Of a DNA stretch of 64,000 nucleotides, positions 1 to 11,843 are shown piece after piece. The notes under the pieces are model-generated. The model saw nothing but the letters and a program-made list of their open reading frames with translations. It made no database searches and was not told the origin of the DNA. The DNA is from Lantana camara. Lineage: Eukaryota; Streptophyta; Magnoliopsida; Lamiales; Verbenaceae. Made by a program: the position numbers and the translations under genes. How positions within the stretch are numbered: the stretch's first letter is position 1; each line of letters opens with the position of its first letter. The stretch is from positions 45,208,501 through 45,272,500 of the forward strand of contig CM074860.1 in assembly GCA_037501455.1 (NCBI GenBank), written 5' to 3'.

Positions 1-271
1 TTACATAAAGTTTCAATTAAGGACAATTAGGCATAAGATTCTCAAAGGTACGAATAATTAAACTCTTAGTCATGCTCGGGAGATTAAATACATAACTCAC
101 GCAATTGAATTCACAAAGTTAGAAAAATTAATTCACATAATTCACAAGTATACAATTTAAAATAAATTAAATTGCGAAATTAAACGATGGAAAAGGAATT
201 AAATAACCCTAAATCTCAAGACTCTCACGTGTGGCGCGTATACCTGTACGGTCGAGAAATCGGGTGTCACA
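1..271 (-). mobile_element. Truncated LTR fragment, family O (5' terminal piece, minus strand)
   Basis: AT-rich sequence ending on the plus strand in GGGTGTCACA at 262-271. Read on the minus strand this is a TGTGACACCC LTR start. A CACGTG box at 226-231 and an AGGTATAC stretch sit in the same place as in the LTR starts of elements A, B and M. Immediately after 271 the sequence becomes Tat-like gag, so this is an LTR inserted into element G. The rest lies outside the window. No coding function. Confidence 0.6.
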
Positions 272-362
272 GAGCAGGTCATAATAGGATGATCAGGAAG
301 GGTGGACATTTCAGCCAAAGGATCCTGGCTAACGAACTCCCTCCAGGTTGCAAGACATCCGG
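272..362 (+). pseudogene. gag: Tat/Retand-like gag fragment, 5' part (element G)
   Basis: The plus-strand frame contains FSQRILANELPPGCKTSG, resembling the conserved gag stretch of Tat-lineage Ty3/gypsy elements (typically PF..RIL...LPP.FK). Element A interrupts it at 363. The reading resumes at 10691 with LSEYN, the residues expected next in this family, so 272-362 and 10691 onward are two halves of one gene. Gag would form the virus-like particle. The copy is non-functional: it is split by a 10-kb insertion, frameshifted downstream, and its N-terminus is cut off by LTR O. Lineage assignment is from motif memory. Confidence 0.6.
358..362. repeat. Target-site duplication of element A (left copy)
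   Basis: TCCGG directly abuts the left LTR terminus and is repeated at 10686-10690 beyond the right terminus. A 5-bp duplication is normal for Ty3/gypsy integrase. Confidence 0.92.
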
Positions 363-3134
363 TGTAACGCCCGAGCGCGAGACGCCACATCCTCCCCACC
401 ATGACCCGACCCGTATATGAAATGGATTTCCATACACGTGCCAAATCACAGCGAACGGAGACATACACACTCGCTAAGCCAGGCGGGACTAACCAATCAC
501 TTAAACCCCAACGGTGACAACAACAATAACAATCAGAGTAACAGAAAGGCGGAAGCAATAAATCATATACCATATACTGAGTTAGATGCTCTAGGTACCA
601 ACATGTATTCCATGTATTGAGCTATATGCTCTAGGTACCAATATTTAGATCTGAATAAGATATATATAGGTACCATATACATGTACGCTCGTATTCATAT
701 ACAATATTCCAAAGTGGTCATAAAAGTAAGCGTATGAGTGTAAAGAAAGAAAGGCTAGACACTATGCAAGACTCTCTCTCAGACTTGTATCCCGCCTAGC
801 ATCCCCTCCCGCAAAAAGAACTGAAACAACTCCGGGTTCAGTCTTAGACAGACTGGTGGGTATAAAAGATAGGCATAATATCATAATATAACAGAATTTA
901 AACACATACATGAAAGTTATAATCCTTATTCGAGGTTTAGAAGCAATTTTCCCCCAAGTGGGAAATAAATACAACGAATAGGATTATAACAATTCATTTC
1001 ATTCATTAGGTCATTTGTGGCCTGGCGAGAGGGCGTGCATTATCTCCAACCAACACCTCGTGTAATCCATTAGTTATTCATTCGTTCGTTCATTCATTCA
1101 TATATTCCATTCTTTCGTGCACATACATTCGATCACTCCTTCGATCGTTCATATACCACCTTCTTCCTCCGGGTAGGGAACGGGTTTGCAAGGCCCGAAC
1201 CCTCATTCGTTAATGCTAGAGGGGTACATGAATCCCCAAAAGCGCGGGTCGCCTTTCGTTCACTAATCTCCTAGTGAAGTCTAGGTTACCGAAATTGTTG
1301 GAACAAGTATATGTGGATTCCCATCAGCCCATGCTTCCCCGGTTCACCAATACACTAAGTCTCGGGCCCCCATTCATTGTGAACATTCATTACTCGCCAA
1401 AACTTTTGGTAGGATAATCATAATAAAAGGCTTAACGTTGAAAACATTTGCTCGTTAAAACTTGATATATACACATATATATAATTTTGGCTCAAAATTT
1501 ACACATTAGGTGGTTTGGGGTCATATTTTACCTAATAGAAGAAAAAACCCACCTGATAGACAAAAAGAACCCGACAAAGCTCTCACTGCCCAACCTCGTC
1601 ACCCACTGGATCAAGATCTGTGTGACAAAGGTAGTGTGAGACTCAATTACGACCACCTTAGACGCTCGGCTATGCAATGACATGTTATGTAATGCTTGAA
1701 ACATAAAAACATGTCCAAGTAGGCTCATGAATACCATAGAATTCAATTAAACACATAATTCACCAAGTTTCATTCAATATACGAAAAAAATCGTATTCAT
1801 TCCCGTTCATATCGTTCATACTTTCATACTTGCATTCATATGGTTATCAATATCATATATCAATCATAAATCACAGCTTTAATAGATCCACGTTGCATAC
1901 AATTCACAAATACGAGCAATAAACACAAAACAAGCAATAAAAGAGTTCCCCCAAAGCTGCCATTTCAAATGACACGGCCGTGTTGAGTTTTCAAAGGAAA
2001 TGGACACGGCCGTGTCCGAGGTTTAAAATAAAAAAAATTCAAAGTCGAAAGCTCAACACGGCCGTGTCCATTTTCAGTTCACACTCGTCGTCTTGCGAGG
2101 AAAAACAAAGCAGAAGCTCTGTTTTGGCGAGGGAAAGGCTTTGGAAAGCAGGGGCAGCAATAAGGAAGCTCTTAGGTACATTTAGACATAGTCTCAAGCC
2201 ATATAATTCATACAAAAGATCATCCAAAATCAAGCTTTCATCCATGGAAGCTTCAAGCTTCAACAATGGCAAGTTATGCTATACTCAACCAACACAAAAT
2301 CCTAGCATCTAGAAATGATAAGGAAGCTACAAGCAACACATTCCATGCATCAACTATCATTTAAAACAAAGGAAAGACATAGGACCAAGAATTCATACCA
2401 TTTGAATCATTTTCAAGCTTTTTCTCATAACACATGATTCTCCAACTTATACCAAGATATAATCGGAAGAAAATGGAGAGGAGAATGAGGGAAAAACAAT
2501 CCATACCTTACCTTGGAAGAAGATTGGATGAAAGTTGATCTTGAGCTTAGGGTTTGAATGATCAACAATGGAGGGTTTCTTGTAGCTTATCCCTTGTCTC
2601 TTGAGATGAAGAAATGATCGATCGAAATGGAAGCACAATGAAGCAAATGCTGATATTTAGTAAAGAAATGGGTAGGATTCGGGTCGGTCCAAGACCGGTT
2701 CGTTTAAGAAAAGGGTTCAAACAAGTTATAAGGTCGAGGTTGTGGAAAAGTTCATTGTAGAAGGTTCAAACGGTATCGAAAAAGTATAAGGTCAAGTTTA
2801 ATGGATAGGTATCGTCGAAACAAGTTCAACGCCTATTACGGATCTCGATTTCGAGGTCCGTAGCTCAAGATATCGCGAAAACCGTTCAGGGTTGCCTAAT
2901 ATTCAATTAGGTCTCTAAACTTTCAAAAAGTGGCAATTAAGCCCACGGATTACACGAAACATATACTTCTATTCAATTAACACCAAATTTACGAAATTCA
3001 CATCCTCACAATTTCATTCATATATTCATAGCACAAATTGGAATTCATATAAAATTTAAACAATTAAATCAAATTAGAAACGAATTCGATTAATAAAACA
3101 CTTACCTACACGTGCGAAAACGCGGGGCATTACA
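363..3134 (-). repeat. 3' LTR of element A
   Basis: 2772 bp, minus strand, starting TGTAATGCCCCGCG (plus 3134) and ending CGGGCGTTACA (plus 363). It contains a degenerate ATTC tetranucleotide run (about 1078-1107), an array of CACGGCCGTG palindromes (1972-2067) and a CACGTG box near its start (3109-3114). It is nearly identical over its length to the 5' copy at 7874-10685, with scattered substitutions and small indels. The only ORFs inside are short and shared by both copies as non-coding LTR sequence. Confidence 0.93.
1972..2067. repeat. CACGGCCGTG palindrome array, 3' LTR of A (three copies)
   Basis: Three copies of ACACGGCCGTGT (from 1972, about 2003 and 2056), spaced about 30-50 bp apart. 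The middle copy extends to GGACACGGCCGTGTCC. The same array has three decayed copies in the 5' LTR and six or seven copies in element B. Confidence 0.9.
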
Positions 3135-3135
3135 A

Positions 3136-3148
3136 CCTCTCCCCCTTA
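3136..3148 (-). other. Polypurine tract of element A
   Basis: On the minus strand TTAAGGGGGAGAGGT lies directly upstream of the 3' LTR start. It is the expected primer for plus-strand DNA synthesis. Confidence 0.85.
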
Positions 3149-3152
3149 AAGA

Positions 3153-3170
3153 GAATTCGTCCTCGGATTC
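3153..3170 (-). other. Stem-loop beside the polypurine tract (A)
   Basis: Minus strand GAATCCG-AGGA-CGAATTC: 7-bp arms with one mismatch and an AGGA loop, starting at the pol stop codon and ending five bases from the purine tract. Equivalent hairpins occur in B, C, D and E. Confidence 0.65.
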
Positions 3171-6100
3171 ATTGTTCGGTCGGAAACAATTCAGGATGGA
3201 ACTTCTTCATTTTCTCTTCCATTTCCCACGTGGCTTCTTCCGTCTTATCACTTCGCCATAATACTTTCACCAAGGGAAAACGTCTATTTCGAAGTTCTTG
3301 AAATTTTCGATCCAGAATCTTGACTGGTTTCTGAACAAAAGTGAGGTTCGGTTCAAGTTCCGCTTCTTCAATTGGTATGATCACTGATTCATCGGGATAG
3401 TACTTCCGAAGTTGTGACACATGGAAGACATTGTGAATACCCGTTAAACTTGGCGGCAAATCCAATCTGTAGGCTGTATCTCCGATTCTCTCCAAAACCT
3501 TATAAGGTCCCAAATATCGGGGATTCAGCTTTTCTCCTTTTACAATTCGGGTAAATCCTTTCCGAGGTGAAGCTTTAAGGAATACCCTATCCCCAACTTC
3601 AAATTCAAGATCTTTCCGTCGCTAATCTGCATAACTTTTCTGTCGATCTTGAGCTGCTTTCATCCGTTGTCGAATGATCTGAACTTTTTCAATGGCATCC
3701 TGAATAGCTTTGGAAGGTTTACCTTTCTTTTCCCCTCATTTTACACCCTCTTGTTTGCTCCATTTCCATTCTTCCAAATAAAAAAAACAACGGGGATCGA
3801 CACTTTCTTCCATAAAGAAACTCATACGGTGCCATTTCTATAGAAGCTTGATAACTGTTATTGTAGGCAAACTCAATCAAGGGTAATTGTTCGTTCCATG
3901 AACTCGAAAAATCCAACGCACACACCGTTAACATATCCTCAAGATATCTGATTAACCTTTCAGATTGCCCGTCAGTCTGTGGATGAAAAGCTGTACTGAA
4001 CTGGAGCTTAGTCCCCAGACACTTCTGTAACTCTTGCCAGAACTTGGAAGTGAATCTTGGGTCCCTGTCTGAAACAATACTAGCTGGCACTCCATGTAAC
4101 CGAACAATCTCATCACAATACCTCTTAGCCAACTTACCTATCTTATCTGACATCCGAACAGCGAGAAAATGCGCTGACTTGGTTAACCTGTCCACGATTA
4201 CCCAAATTCCATCGAATCCACCCTTCACGCGGGGTAAACCTGATACAAAATCCATTGCTATTTGCTCCCATTTCCATTTGGGAATAGGTAGTGGTTGTAA
4301 TAATCCTGACGGCTTCTGATGCTCAGCTTTCACTAATTGACAAGTCAAACAATGCTTCACGAATTCACTACGTCGTTTTTCAACCCGTTCCACTAATAGT
4401 ACTATTTCAAGTCCCGATACATCTTGTTTCCACCAGGATGTACCGAGTAAGTAGTTTTATGAGCTTCATCCAAAATAGCTCTTCTCAACTCCGTTGGAAC
4501 TACCACTCTGTTCTTAAATCGAAAGATTCCCGTGTCATCAAATCCCAATGGACACTCGGAGTCTGATCGAGCCTTTTCAATCAACCTCTGAATCTCAACA
4601 TCCGTCCGTTGTGCCTCAAATATCTGTTGCCTTAACTCTGGACGTACTGAGATGTTACCAATACGAGCCTTTATCTTAACCATCTCCATTGGTTGTCCAA
4701 TATTTACCTTCAAATTGGATACACTAGCCTTCCTGCTCAATGCATCCGCAACCACGTTAGCTTTTCCCGGGTGATACTTAATCACACAATCATAATCCTC
4801 GAGAGTCTCCATCCATCGACGCTGTCTTCTGTTCAAATCTTTTTAAGAAAACAAATACTGAAGACTCTTATGATCGGTGAAAATCTCAAAAGAAGTCCCA
4901 TACAAATAATGTCTCCACTTCCCTATGGTAAAAATCACCGCTGCAAGTTCAAGGTCGTGAGTGGGATAATTCTTCTCATGCTCTTTCAATTTCCTAGAGG
5001 CATAAGCAATTACTCTCCCGTTCTGCATCAAAACACAACCTAGGCCTTCATGGGAAGCATCCGTATACACCACCAACCCTTTAATACCATCCGGAAGTGC
5101 AAGTATCGGTGCAGAAGTTAACTTATCCTTCAAGAGCTGAAAGCTAACTTCACACTTTTCATCCCATTTAAATTGAATCTCTTTCTTGGTTAGTCGGGTC
5201 AACGGAGCCGCAATCTTAGAGAAATCCTTAAAAAATCTTCGGCAATAACCGGCTAAACCCAAGAAACTTCGGATCTCAGAAATATTCTTAGGACTCTGCC
5301 ACTGTGAAACTGCCTTTATTTTTGAAGGATCCACTTCTAATCCTTTGCTCGAAATGATATGTCCCAAGAAGCTAACCCTGTCAATCCAGAACTCACATTT
5401 ATTTAACTTGGCATAAAGCTAGTTATCTCTCAAAGTCTCCAATACCAATCTCAAATGCCGAGCATGATCCTCTTCTGACCTTGAATATACCAAAATATCA
5501 TCGATGAAGATCACAACAAATTTATCCAAATACGGCCGGAAAATCCGATGCATCATGTTCATAAAAGCTGCCGGTGCGTTAGTTAATCCAAATGGCATCA
5601 CCACGAATTCATAATGTCCATACCGGGTATTAAATCCTGTCTTAGGAATATCTTCCTCCTTGATCTTTAACTGATAATATCCCTGCCTTAAATCAAGCTT
5701 GGAATACACTCTTGACCATTGTAGCATATCAAACAAATCCTCTATATTAGGCAATGGATATTTATTCTTTACAGTCATCCGATTCAACTCCCGGTCGTCA
5801 ATGCACATCCTCAGATTCCCATCTTTCTTCTTAACGAAGAGGACCGGTGCGCCCCACGGTGATGAACTCGGTCGAACATATCCATTCTTGAGAAGGTCTT
5901 CTAACTGAACTTTCAACTCCTGTAACTCTGTCGGTGCCATCCGGTAAGGAGTCTTAGAATAAGGTTCAGATCCCGGATATAAGTCTATTAGAAATTTGAT
6001 ATCTCGATCCGGAGGTAAAGAACCTAAAACTTCGGGAAACACCTCAAGGTACTCCTTTACCACCTCGGTCTCTTCGAGTTTCGCCTGATCTTTTGGCTTA

Positions 6101-6522
6101 TTCAAGATATATGCAATAAATCCTGTTGCCCCATTCCTTATCAACTTATGAACCTCAGTAAACGATAAGAGAGGTGTAATCTCTGATTCTTTCCCCACTG
6201 TCACTTCTTCGCCCAACTTAACTGTCTTGGTGAAACAATCAACCGTGGCGTGATACCGAAACAACCAATCCATTCCCAGAATAACCCCATATCTATTCAT
6301 CGGCATCACCACTAAATCTGCCTGATATTCTCTGCCTTCAAACCCAAACACACAATCTCTGACCACCTGATCCGTCTCAAGACTTCCACACAACGGCGAA
6401 CTCACCACATAACAAGCATTCAAACATATAACAGGCAAACACAAAGTATCAATTAATTTACAAGATATAAAAGAATGAGTAGCGCCAGGGTCAAATAATG
6501 CATTTATGTTCGTGTTATGGAT
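3169..6522 (-). pseudogene. pol: Defective pol of element A (protease-RT-RNase H-integrase-chromodomain)
   Basis: Minus-strand continuation of gag. In order it has: aspartic protease with DPGATHSF (near 6475-6498); reverse transcriptase with [15 protein letters not shown] and the catalytic FIDDIL (near 5490-5510); RNase H with [16 protein letters not shown] and [10 protein letters not shown]; integrase with an H-H-C-C finger, [23 protein letters not shown] and GQSERL (the three catalytic acidic residues intact); and a chromodomain ending at 3172. The frame is broken by TAG at 5419-5421 (Q), TAA at 4843-4845 (Q) and TAG at 4402-4404 (Q), then a TGG-to-TAG stop and a frameshift near 4360-4395, and further shifts near 3560-3800. 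Most stops are C-to-T changes. It cannot make a full polyprotein. Chromodomain integrases in this group are thought to direct insertion by binding histone marks. Confidence 0.9.
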
Positions 6523-7656
6523 TCATATCGTACCTTCCACCATAGCATTGGGATTGGCTTCCACATTTTGCTCTTCACCCGCAAGAGCATACGCACGATC
6601 TGGGATCATCGGCCTCTGAGCTCCCGGTTGATAGCCCAGAGTCTTATCTGGACAAGTATTGGCCATATGCATCGTTTTCCCGCAAATCAGACACTGTCCC
6701 AACTTCCTTCTGCAAGTGTTGTAGGTGTGAGTAGGGCCTCCACAATATAAACATGGTGACCTATCATGTCGAGGATCAAAAGTAGCTGGAGGTACTTCTG
6801 GCTTCGGTGGTGCAGATCCTGCAGCTCTAAACTTCTTGTTTAGCCCTTGAAACGGCTGTGAGGGAGCCACCATAGGTCTTTTCCCCTTTCCAAATCTCGA
6901 TCCTTGTCCCATTTGCACTCGAGGAATAGGATCCTTTTTCTTGTATTCCTCTTCCAGCACCAACGCCCTTTGTACAGTGTCAGCGAAAGACTCAAAATTA
7001 TGGCCTGCATGCCCGTGTCGGAGATCCTGCCTCAATCCTGCAATGAACTTCTTTGCCTTTCTCTTTTCATCCCTTGTAATGTGAGGTGCATATTTACCAA
7101 GTCTGTTGAAAACAGAAAGATATTGGGCCACCGTGCGATTCCCTTGCTTCAGATCCATAAATTCTTGTTCTTTTCTCTCTCGAACAACTTCAGGAACAAA
7201 GGCTTCTCTAAACTCCCTTAAAAAGACTTCCCAGTTAACTTCTTCCCCTTCCACTACGAGCTTCTCTCTAGTACGTTCCCACCAATCATATGCTTCTCCA
7301 TCCAGTTGAAAGACGACAAATCGAGCTTTCTCTTGAGAGGTAAATTGTCTAACATTGAAAATCCTCTCAATCCTTGTGAGCCATCCTTCCGATATCACAT
7401 CATCAAACGAACCGGAAAACCTTGGAGGATTATAACTCAAAAACAACCCATGATGATCTCTCGGGTTATTTGGAGGAGGTGCTTGATGTTCAGCTTGCGT
7501 TTGTACTGGAGGATCCTGAGCCCTTCTATGTTCCACGTAGTTACATACCGCCTCCATAAAGTGCTCCATATTCATAGGCGGCTGTGGAGGATTAGGAGAA
7601 CGATCTCTATGATGATGATGACCCGGAGACCTCTCCCGATGTCTTCCAGGAGGCAT
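6523..7656 (-). pseudogene. gag: gag of element A
   Basis: Starts at the ATG whose first base is plus 7656 (MPPGRHRERS). I preferred this over a GTG nine bases upstream because the homologous ATG opens gag in B. About 377 codons: a basic, His/Pro-rich N-terminus, a retrotransposon gag domain (EGWLTRIERIFNVRQFTS, YDWWERTRE, REFREAFVPEVVRERKEQEF, LKQGNRTVAQYLSVFNRL), then two CCHC zinc knuckles (CLYCGGPTHTYNTC, CLICGKTMHMANTC). The TGA at 6523-6525 replaces a TGC codon in B and separates gag from the in-frame protease. Without that stop gag and pol form one continuous frame. Role: capsid and genomic RNA binding. Confidence 0.9.
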
Positions 7657-7784
7657 CCTGTTCACTCAAACACTAACATGTGTACTAATTTTAGTTCATG
7701 CGTGACAATGCATTCAATTCAATCAAGCATTCAAGTCAAGAATCAAAACACCTTATCATATAAAATGCAAATGTTCCACATTAA

Positions 7785-7852
7785 CAAGTAATTCCTACAG
7801 CCGAACGACCTACTGACTCAACACGACACTAGAACCCTGGTTTTGCAACCGG
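7785..7852 (-). promoter_or_regulatory. Conserved post-PBS leader of element A
   Basis: Minus strand: after the primer site come GGTTGCAAAACC, then GTCGTGTTGAGTC, then a GTCGTTCGGC-type motif and AGGAATTACT. The same blocks in the same order and spacing follow the primer sites of B, D and E, including elements that encode nothing. Candidate packaging or dimerisation signal (inference). Confidence 0.5.
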
Positions 7853-7865
7853 GCTCTGATACCAC
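7853..7865 (-). other. Primer binding site of element A (tRNA-iMet)
   Basis: Minus strand TGGTATCAGAGCC, complementary to the 3' end of plant initiator tRNA-Met, located eight bases inside the 5' LTR end (7874). Confidence 0.9.
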
Positions 7866-7873
7866 TCAAAGGA

Positions 7874-10685
7874 TGTAACGCTCGAGCGCGAGACGCCACA
7901 TCCCCCGCACCATGACCCGACCCGTATATGAAATGGATTTCCATACACGTGCCAAATCACAGCGAACGGAGACATACACACTCGCTAAGCCAGGCGGGAC
8001 TAACCTATCACTTAAACCCCAACGGTGACAACAATAATAACAATCAGAGTAACAGAAAGGCGGAAGCAATAAATCATATACCATATACTGAGCTAGATGC
8101 TCTAGGTACCAACCTGTATTCCATATAATGAGCTATATGCTCTAGGTACAAATATTTAGGTCTGAATAAGATATATATAGGTACCATATACATGTACGCT
8201 CGTATTCATATACAATATTCCAAAGTGGTCATAAAAGTAAGCGTATGAGTGTAAAGAAAGAAAGGCTAGACACTATGCAAGACTCTCTCTCAGACTTGTA
8301 TCCCACCTAGCATCCCCTCCTGCAAAAAGAACAGAAACAACTCCGGGTTCAGTCCTAGACAGACTGGTGGGTATAAAAGATAGGCATAATATCATAATAT
8401 AATAGAATTTAAACACATACATGCAAGTTATAATCCTTATTCGAGGTTTAGAAGCAATTTTCCCCCAAGTGGGAAATAAATACAACGAATAGGATTATAA
8501 CAATTCATTTCATTCATTAGGTCATTTGTGGCCTGGCGAGAGGGCGTGCATTATCTCCAACCAACACCTCGTGTAATCCATTAGTTATTCATTCGTTCGT
8601 TCATTCATTCATATATTCCATTCTTTCGTGCACATACATTCGATCACTCCTTCGATCGTTTATATACCACCTTCTTCCTCCGGTAGGCAACGGGTTTGCA
8701 AGGCCCGAACCCTCATTCGTTAATGCTAGAGGGGTACATGAATCCCCAAAAGCGCGGGTCGCCTTTCGTTCACTAATCTCCTAGTGAAGTCTAGGTTACC
8801 GAAATTGTTGGAACAAGTATATGTGGATTCCCGTCAGCCCATGCTTCCCCGGTTCACAAATACACTAAGTCCCGGGCCCCCATTCATTGAACATTCATTA
8901 CTCGCCAAAACTTTTGGTAGGATAATCATAATAAAAGGCTTAACGTTGAAAACATTTGCTCGTTAAAACTTGATATATACACATATATATAATTTTGGCT
9001 CAAAATTTACACATTAGGTGGTTTGGGGTCATATTTTACCTAATAGAAGAAAAAACCCACCTGATAGACAAAAAGAACCCGACAAAGCTCTCACTGCCCA
9101 ATCTCGTCACCCACTGGATCAAGATCTGTGTGACAAAGGTAGTGTGAGACTCAATTATGACCACCTTAGATGCTCGGCTATGCAATGACATGTTATGTAA
9201 TGCTTGAAACATAAAAACATGTCCAAGTAGGCTCATGAATACCATAGAATTCAATTAAACACATAATTCACCAAGTTTCATTCAATATACGAAAAAAATT
9301 GTATTCATTCCCGTTCATATCGTTCATACTTTCATACTTGCATTCATATGGTTATCAATATCATATATCAATCATAAATCACAGCTTTAATAGATCCGCG
9401 TTGCATACAATTCACAAATACGAGCAATAAACACAAAACAAGCAATAAAAGAGTTCCCCCAAAAGCTGCCATTTCAAATGACACGGCTGTGTTGAGTTTT
9501 CAAAGGAAATGGACATGGCCGTGTCCGAGGTTTAAAATAAAAAAAATTTAAAGTCGAGAGCCCAACACGGCCGTGTCCATTTTCAGTTCACACTCGTCGT
9601 CTTGCGAGGAAAAACAAAGCAGAAGCTCTGTTTTGGCGAGGGAAAGGCTTTGGAAAGCAGGGGCAGCAATAAGGAAGCTCTTAGGTACATTTAGACATAG
9701 TCTCAAGCCATATAATTCATACAAAAGATCATCCAAAATCAAGCTTTCATCCATGGAAGCTTCAAGCTTCAACAATGGCAAGTTATGTTGTACTCAACCA
9801 ACACAAAATCCTAGCATCTAGAAATGATAAGGAAGCTACAAGCAACACATTCCATGCATCAACTATCATTTAAAACAAAGGAAAGACATGGGACCAAGAA
9901 TTCATACCATTTGAATCATTTTCAAGCTTTTTCTCATAACACATGATTCTCCAACTTATACCAAGATATAATCGGAAGAAAATGTAGAGGAGAATGAGGG
10001 AAAAACAATCCATACCTTACTTTGGAAGAAGATTGGATGAAAGTTGATCTTGAGCTTAGGGTTTGAATGATCAACAACGGATGGTTTCTTGTAGCTTATC
10101 CCTTGTCTCTTGAGATGAAGAAATGATCGATCAAAATGGAAGCACAAGGAAGCAAATGATGATATTTAGTAAACACATGGGTAGGATTCGGGTCGGTCCA
10201 AGTCCTGTTCGTTTAAGAAAAGGGTTCAAACAAGTTATAAGGTCGAGGTTGTGGAAAAGTTCGTTGTCAAAGGTTCAAATGGTATCGAAAAAGTATAAGG
10301 GCAACTTTAATGGATAGGTATCGTCGAAACAAGTTCAACGCCTGTTACGGATCTCGATTTCAAGGTCCGGAGCTGAAGATATCGCGAAAACCGTTCAGGG
10401 TTGCCTAATATTCAATTAGGTCCCTAAACTTTCAAAAGGTGGCAATTAAGCCCACGGATTACACGAAACATATACTTCCATTCAATTAACACCAAATTCA
10501 CTAAATTCACATCCTCACAATTTCATTCATATATTCATAGCACACATTGGAATTCATATGAAATTTAAACAATTAAATCAAATTAGAAACGAATTCGATT
10601 AATAAAACAAGATATAAAATCATATAATTAAATGTAAATGCGCACGTAACACTTACCTACACGTGTGAAAACGCGGGGCATTACA
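7874..10685 (-). repeat. 5' LTR of element A
   Basis: 2812 bp, minus strand, same termini as the 3' copy (TGTAATGCCCC...GCGTTACA). It carries the ATTC run (about 8585-8615), three CACGGCCGTG palindromes at 9481-9576 (two of them decayed by C/G transitions) and a CACGTG box at 10660-10665. A 40-bp stretch around 10610-10650 is missing from the 3' LTR. No coding content. Confidence 0.93.
9481..9576. repeat. CACGGCCGTG palindrome array, 5' LTR of A (decayed)
   Basis: Three homologous positions read CACGGCTGTG, CATGGCCGTG and CACGGCCGTG. Two have lost perfect symmetry through a transition at a CpG, unlike the intact copies in the partner LTR. Confidence 0.85.
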
Positions 10686-10690
10686 TCCGG
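10686..10690. repeat. Target-site duplication of element A (right copy)
   Basis: TCCGG, identical to 358-362. Joining the flanks restores continuous Tat-like gag. Confidence 0.92.
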
Positions 10691-11220
10691 GCTATCGGAG
10701 TACAATGAGAAACGGATCACCAAAAGGTTTTGGATCGATTCGAGAACATAGCCTTGTTGTACCAATACACTGAAGGCGTAAAATCCAGAGTTTTCTCGAC
10801 TAAGTTTGTAGACACTGCTCAAGAGTGGGCGCGACAGCTTGATCCGGGATCCATACACTCCTTTGATCAGTTCTCTTCACTGTTCTTGCACCAATTCGCT
10901 AGTAGCAGAAGCTATCAGAAGGCTCCGAATGCTCTTTTCGCAGTGAGGCAGAGAGGAGATGAGTCTTTGAGGAGTTACATGAACAAATTCACTAAAGGCA
11001 TGCTGGAAGTCCCTTTTGCTACTCGGGGGATGGGCCGCACGACCCTCCTTTGGAAAGGTTTTGTCGGTTTCACAACGACTATGGCCATGAGACCGATGGA
11101 TGCCAACACCTGTGAAATGAAATCGAAAGATTAATTCAAGAGGGCCACTTGCAAGAGCTGATCTGTCAAGACAGGGCGATAGGTGGGAGATGTTCCCTAA
11201 GCGACATGTAGCAGGAAGGA
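10691..11220 (+). pseudogene. gag: Tat/Retand-like gag, main part (element G)
   Basis: Continues the gag cut at 362. Recognisable are DRFENIALLYQYTEGVKSRVF, then AQEWARQLDPGSIHSFDQFS and SYQKAPNALFAVRQRGDESL, which is the gag core of Tat-lineage elements. About 80 bases at 10691-10730 are out of frame with what follows. Another shift near 11125 moves the tail (EIERLIQEGHLQELI) to a different frame. No zinc knuckle could be read. The gene is degenerate, and its protease lies 340 bases downstream. It gives no sign of recent activity. Confidence 0.75.
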
Positions 11221-11559
11221 AAGTACCTGGGAGAATTACACTTGGAAGGAATACACTAGGAAGAAATCCCCCAGGCAGAACTATGACAGAAGGGATCAGC
11301 ACCGAGGGGGGAGGATCAGAGAATGAATCACTCACCACATAGGCCCTTAATCGAGGTACCCCCTGTAGAACCTGAAGGAGCAGGCGGACGTGAGCTGGAA
11401 AGAGATCCATAGCATAAGGGATTTATCCACATGATAATGGGAGGACCGATAGATGAGGACTCCCACCGTACCCAAAGGACACACTGAAGATGCTGTCTTG
11501 CAAACACAGGCGGCTTCGCTTATTATGGATGTTGACCAAGCAGGTCAGCAGCCCACGCT
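11221..11559 (+). other. Degenerate gag-protease spacer of element G
   Basis: Sequence between the Tat-like gag and protease with no open frame in the expected strand. A minus-strand ORF at 10877-11410 overlaps it but is a shadow of gag. I see nothing else here. Confidence 0.4.
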
Positions 11560-11843
11560 GCAGTTCAGTCCAACAGACTTGGAAGAATTCAGGTTCCTCA
11601 TAATGACACCCTGGTCATAACAACAAGTATTGCCAGCTACGGCATCGGAAGGATCTTCATGGACAGTGGAAGCTCGGCGGATATCCTTTTTCGCGAGGCT
11701 TACGAGCAGATGAACTTGGGAAAAATTGAGCTTGAACCTGCGAAGACTACCTTGTTCGGGTTTGGCTGAGAGGTCGTGCGACCCATGGGGATATTTTCCC
11801 TACAAGTTATGCCAGGAACCAAGCCAAGGATAAGAACCCGCCT
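11560..11843 (+). pseudogene. Tat-like aspartic protease remnant (element G)
   Basis: Reads FSPTDLEEFRF, then after a one-base shift PHNDTLVITTSIASYGIGRI, then the active-site stretch FMDSGSSADILF, typical of Tat-lineage retroelement proteases, followed by EQMNLGKIELEP and TTLFGFG. A TGA at 11767-11769 interrupts the domain just before EVVRPMGIFSLQVMPGT. LTR H begins at 11844, so the RT and everything downstream are missing. Role in an intact element: maturation of gag-pol. Confidence 0.78.

Larger units (their letters stand above)
363..10685 (-). mobile_element. Element A: complete Tekay-like Ty3/gypsy chromovirus
   Basis: Minus-strand retrotransposon with two LTRs (7874-10685 is 5', 363-3134 is 3'), a tRNA-iMet primer site, gag, protease, RT, RNase H, integrase, a C-terminal chromodomain and a polypurine tract. 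Flanking TSDs TCCGG at 358-362 and 10686-10690 prove a single insertion, here into Tat-like element G. Internal premature stops and frameshifts make it defective. It is closely related to plus-strand element B in coding region and LTRs. The Tekay assignment rests on the integrase-plus-chromodomain layout and the ILDRKFQELRNRRFPLVKVLW-type tail. Confidence 0.93.

Noticed and set aside
199..573. Minus-strand ORF of 124 codons at the LTR A end
   Set aside because: It spans the junction of Tat gag and the A LTR and recurs only in part in the other LTR. An accidental frame.
762..974. Short ORFs inside LTRs of A, B and C that recur two or more times
   Set aside because: They recur because the LTRs are repeats. 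No domain, and frames are not conserved between families.
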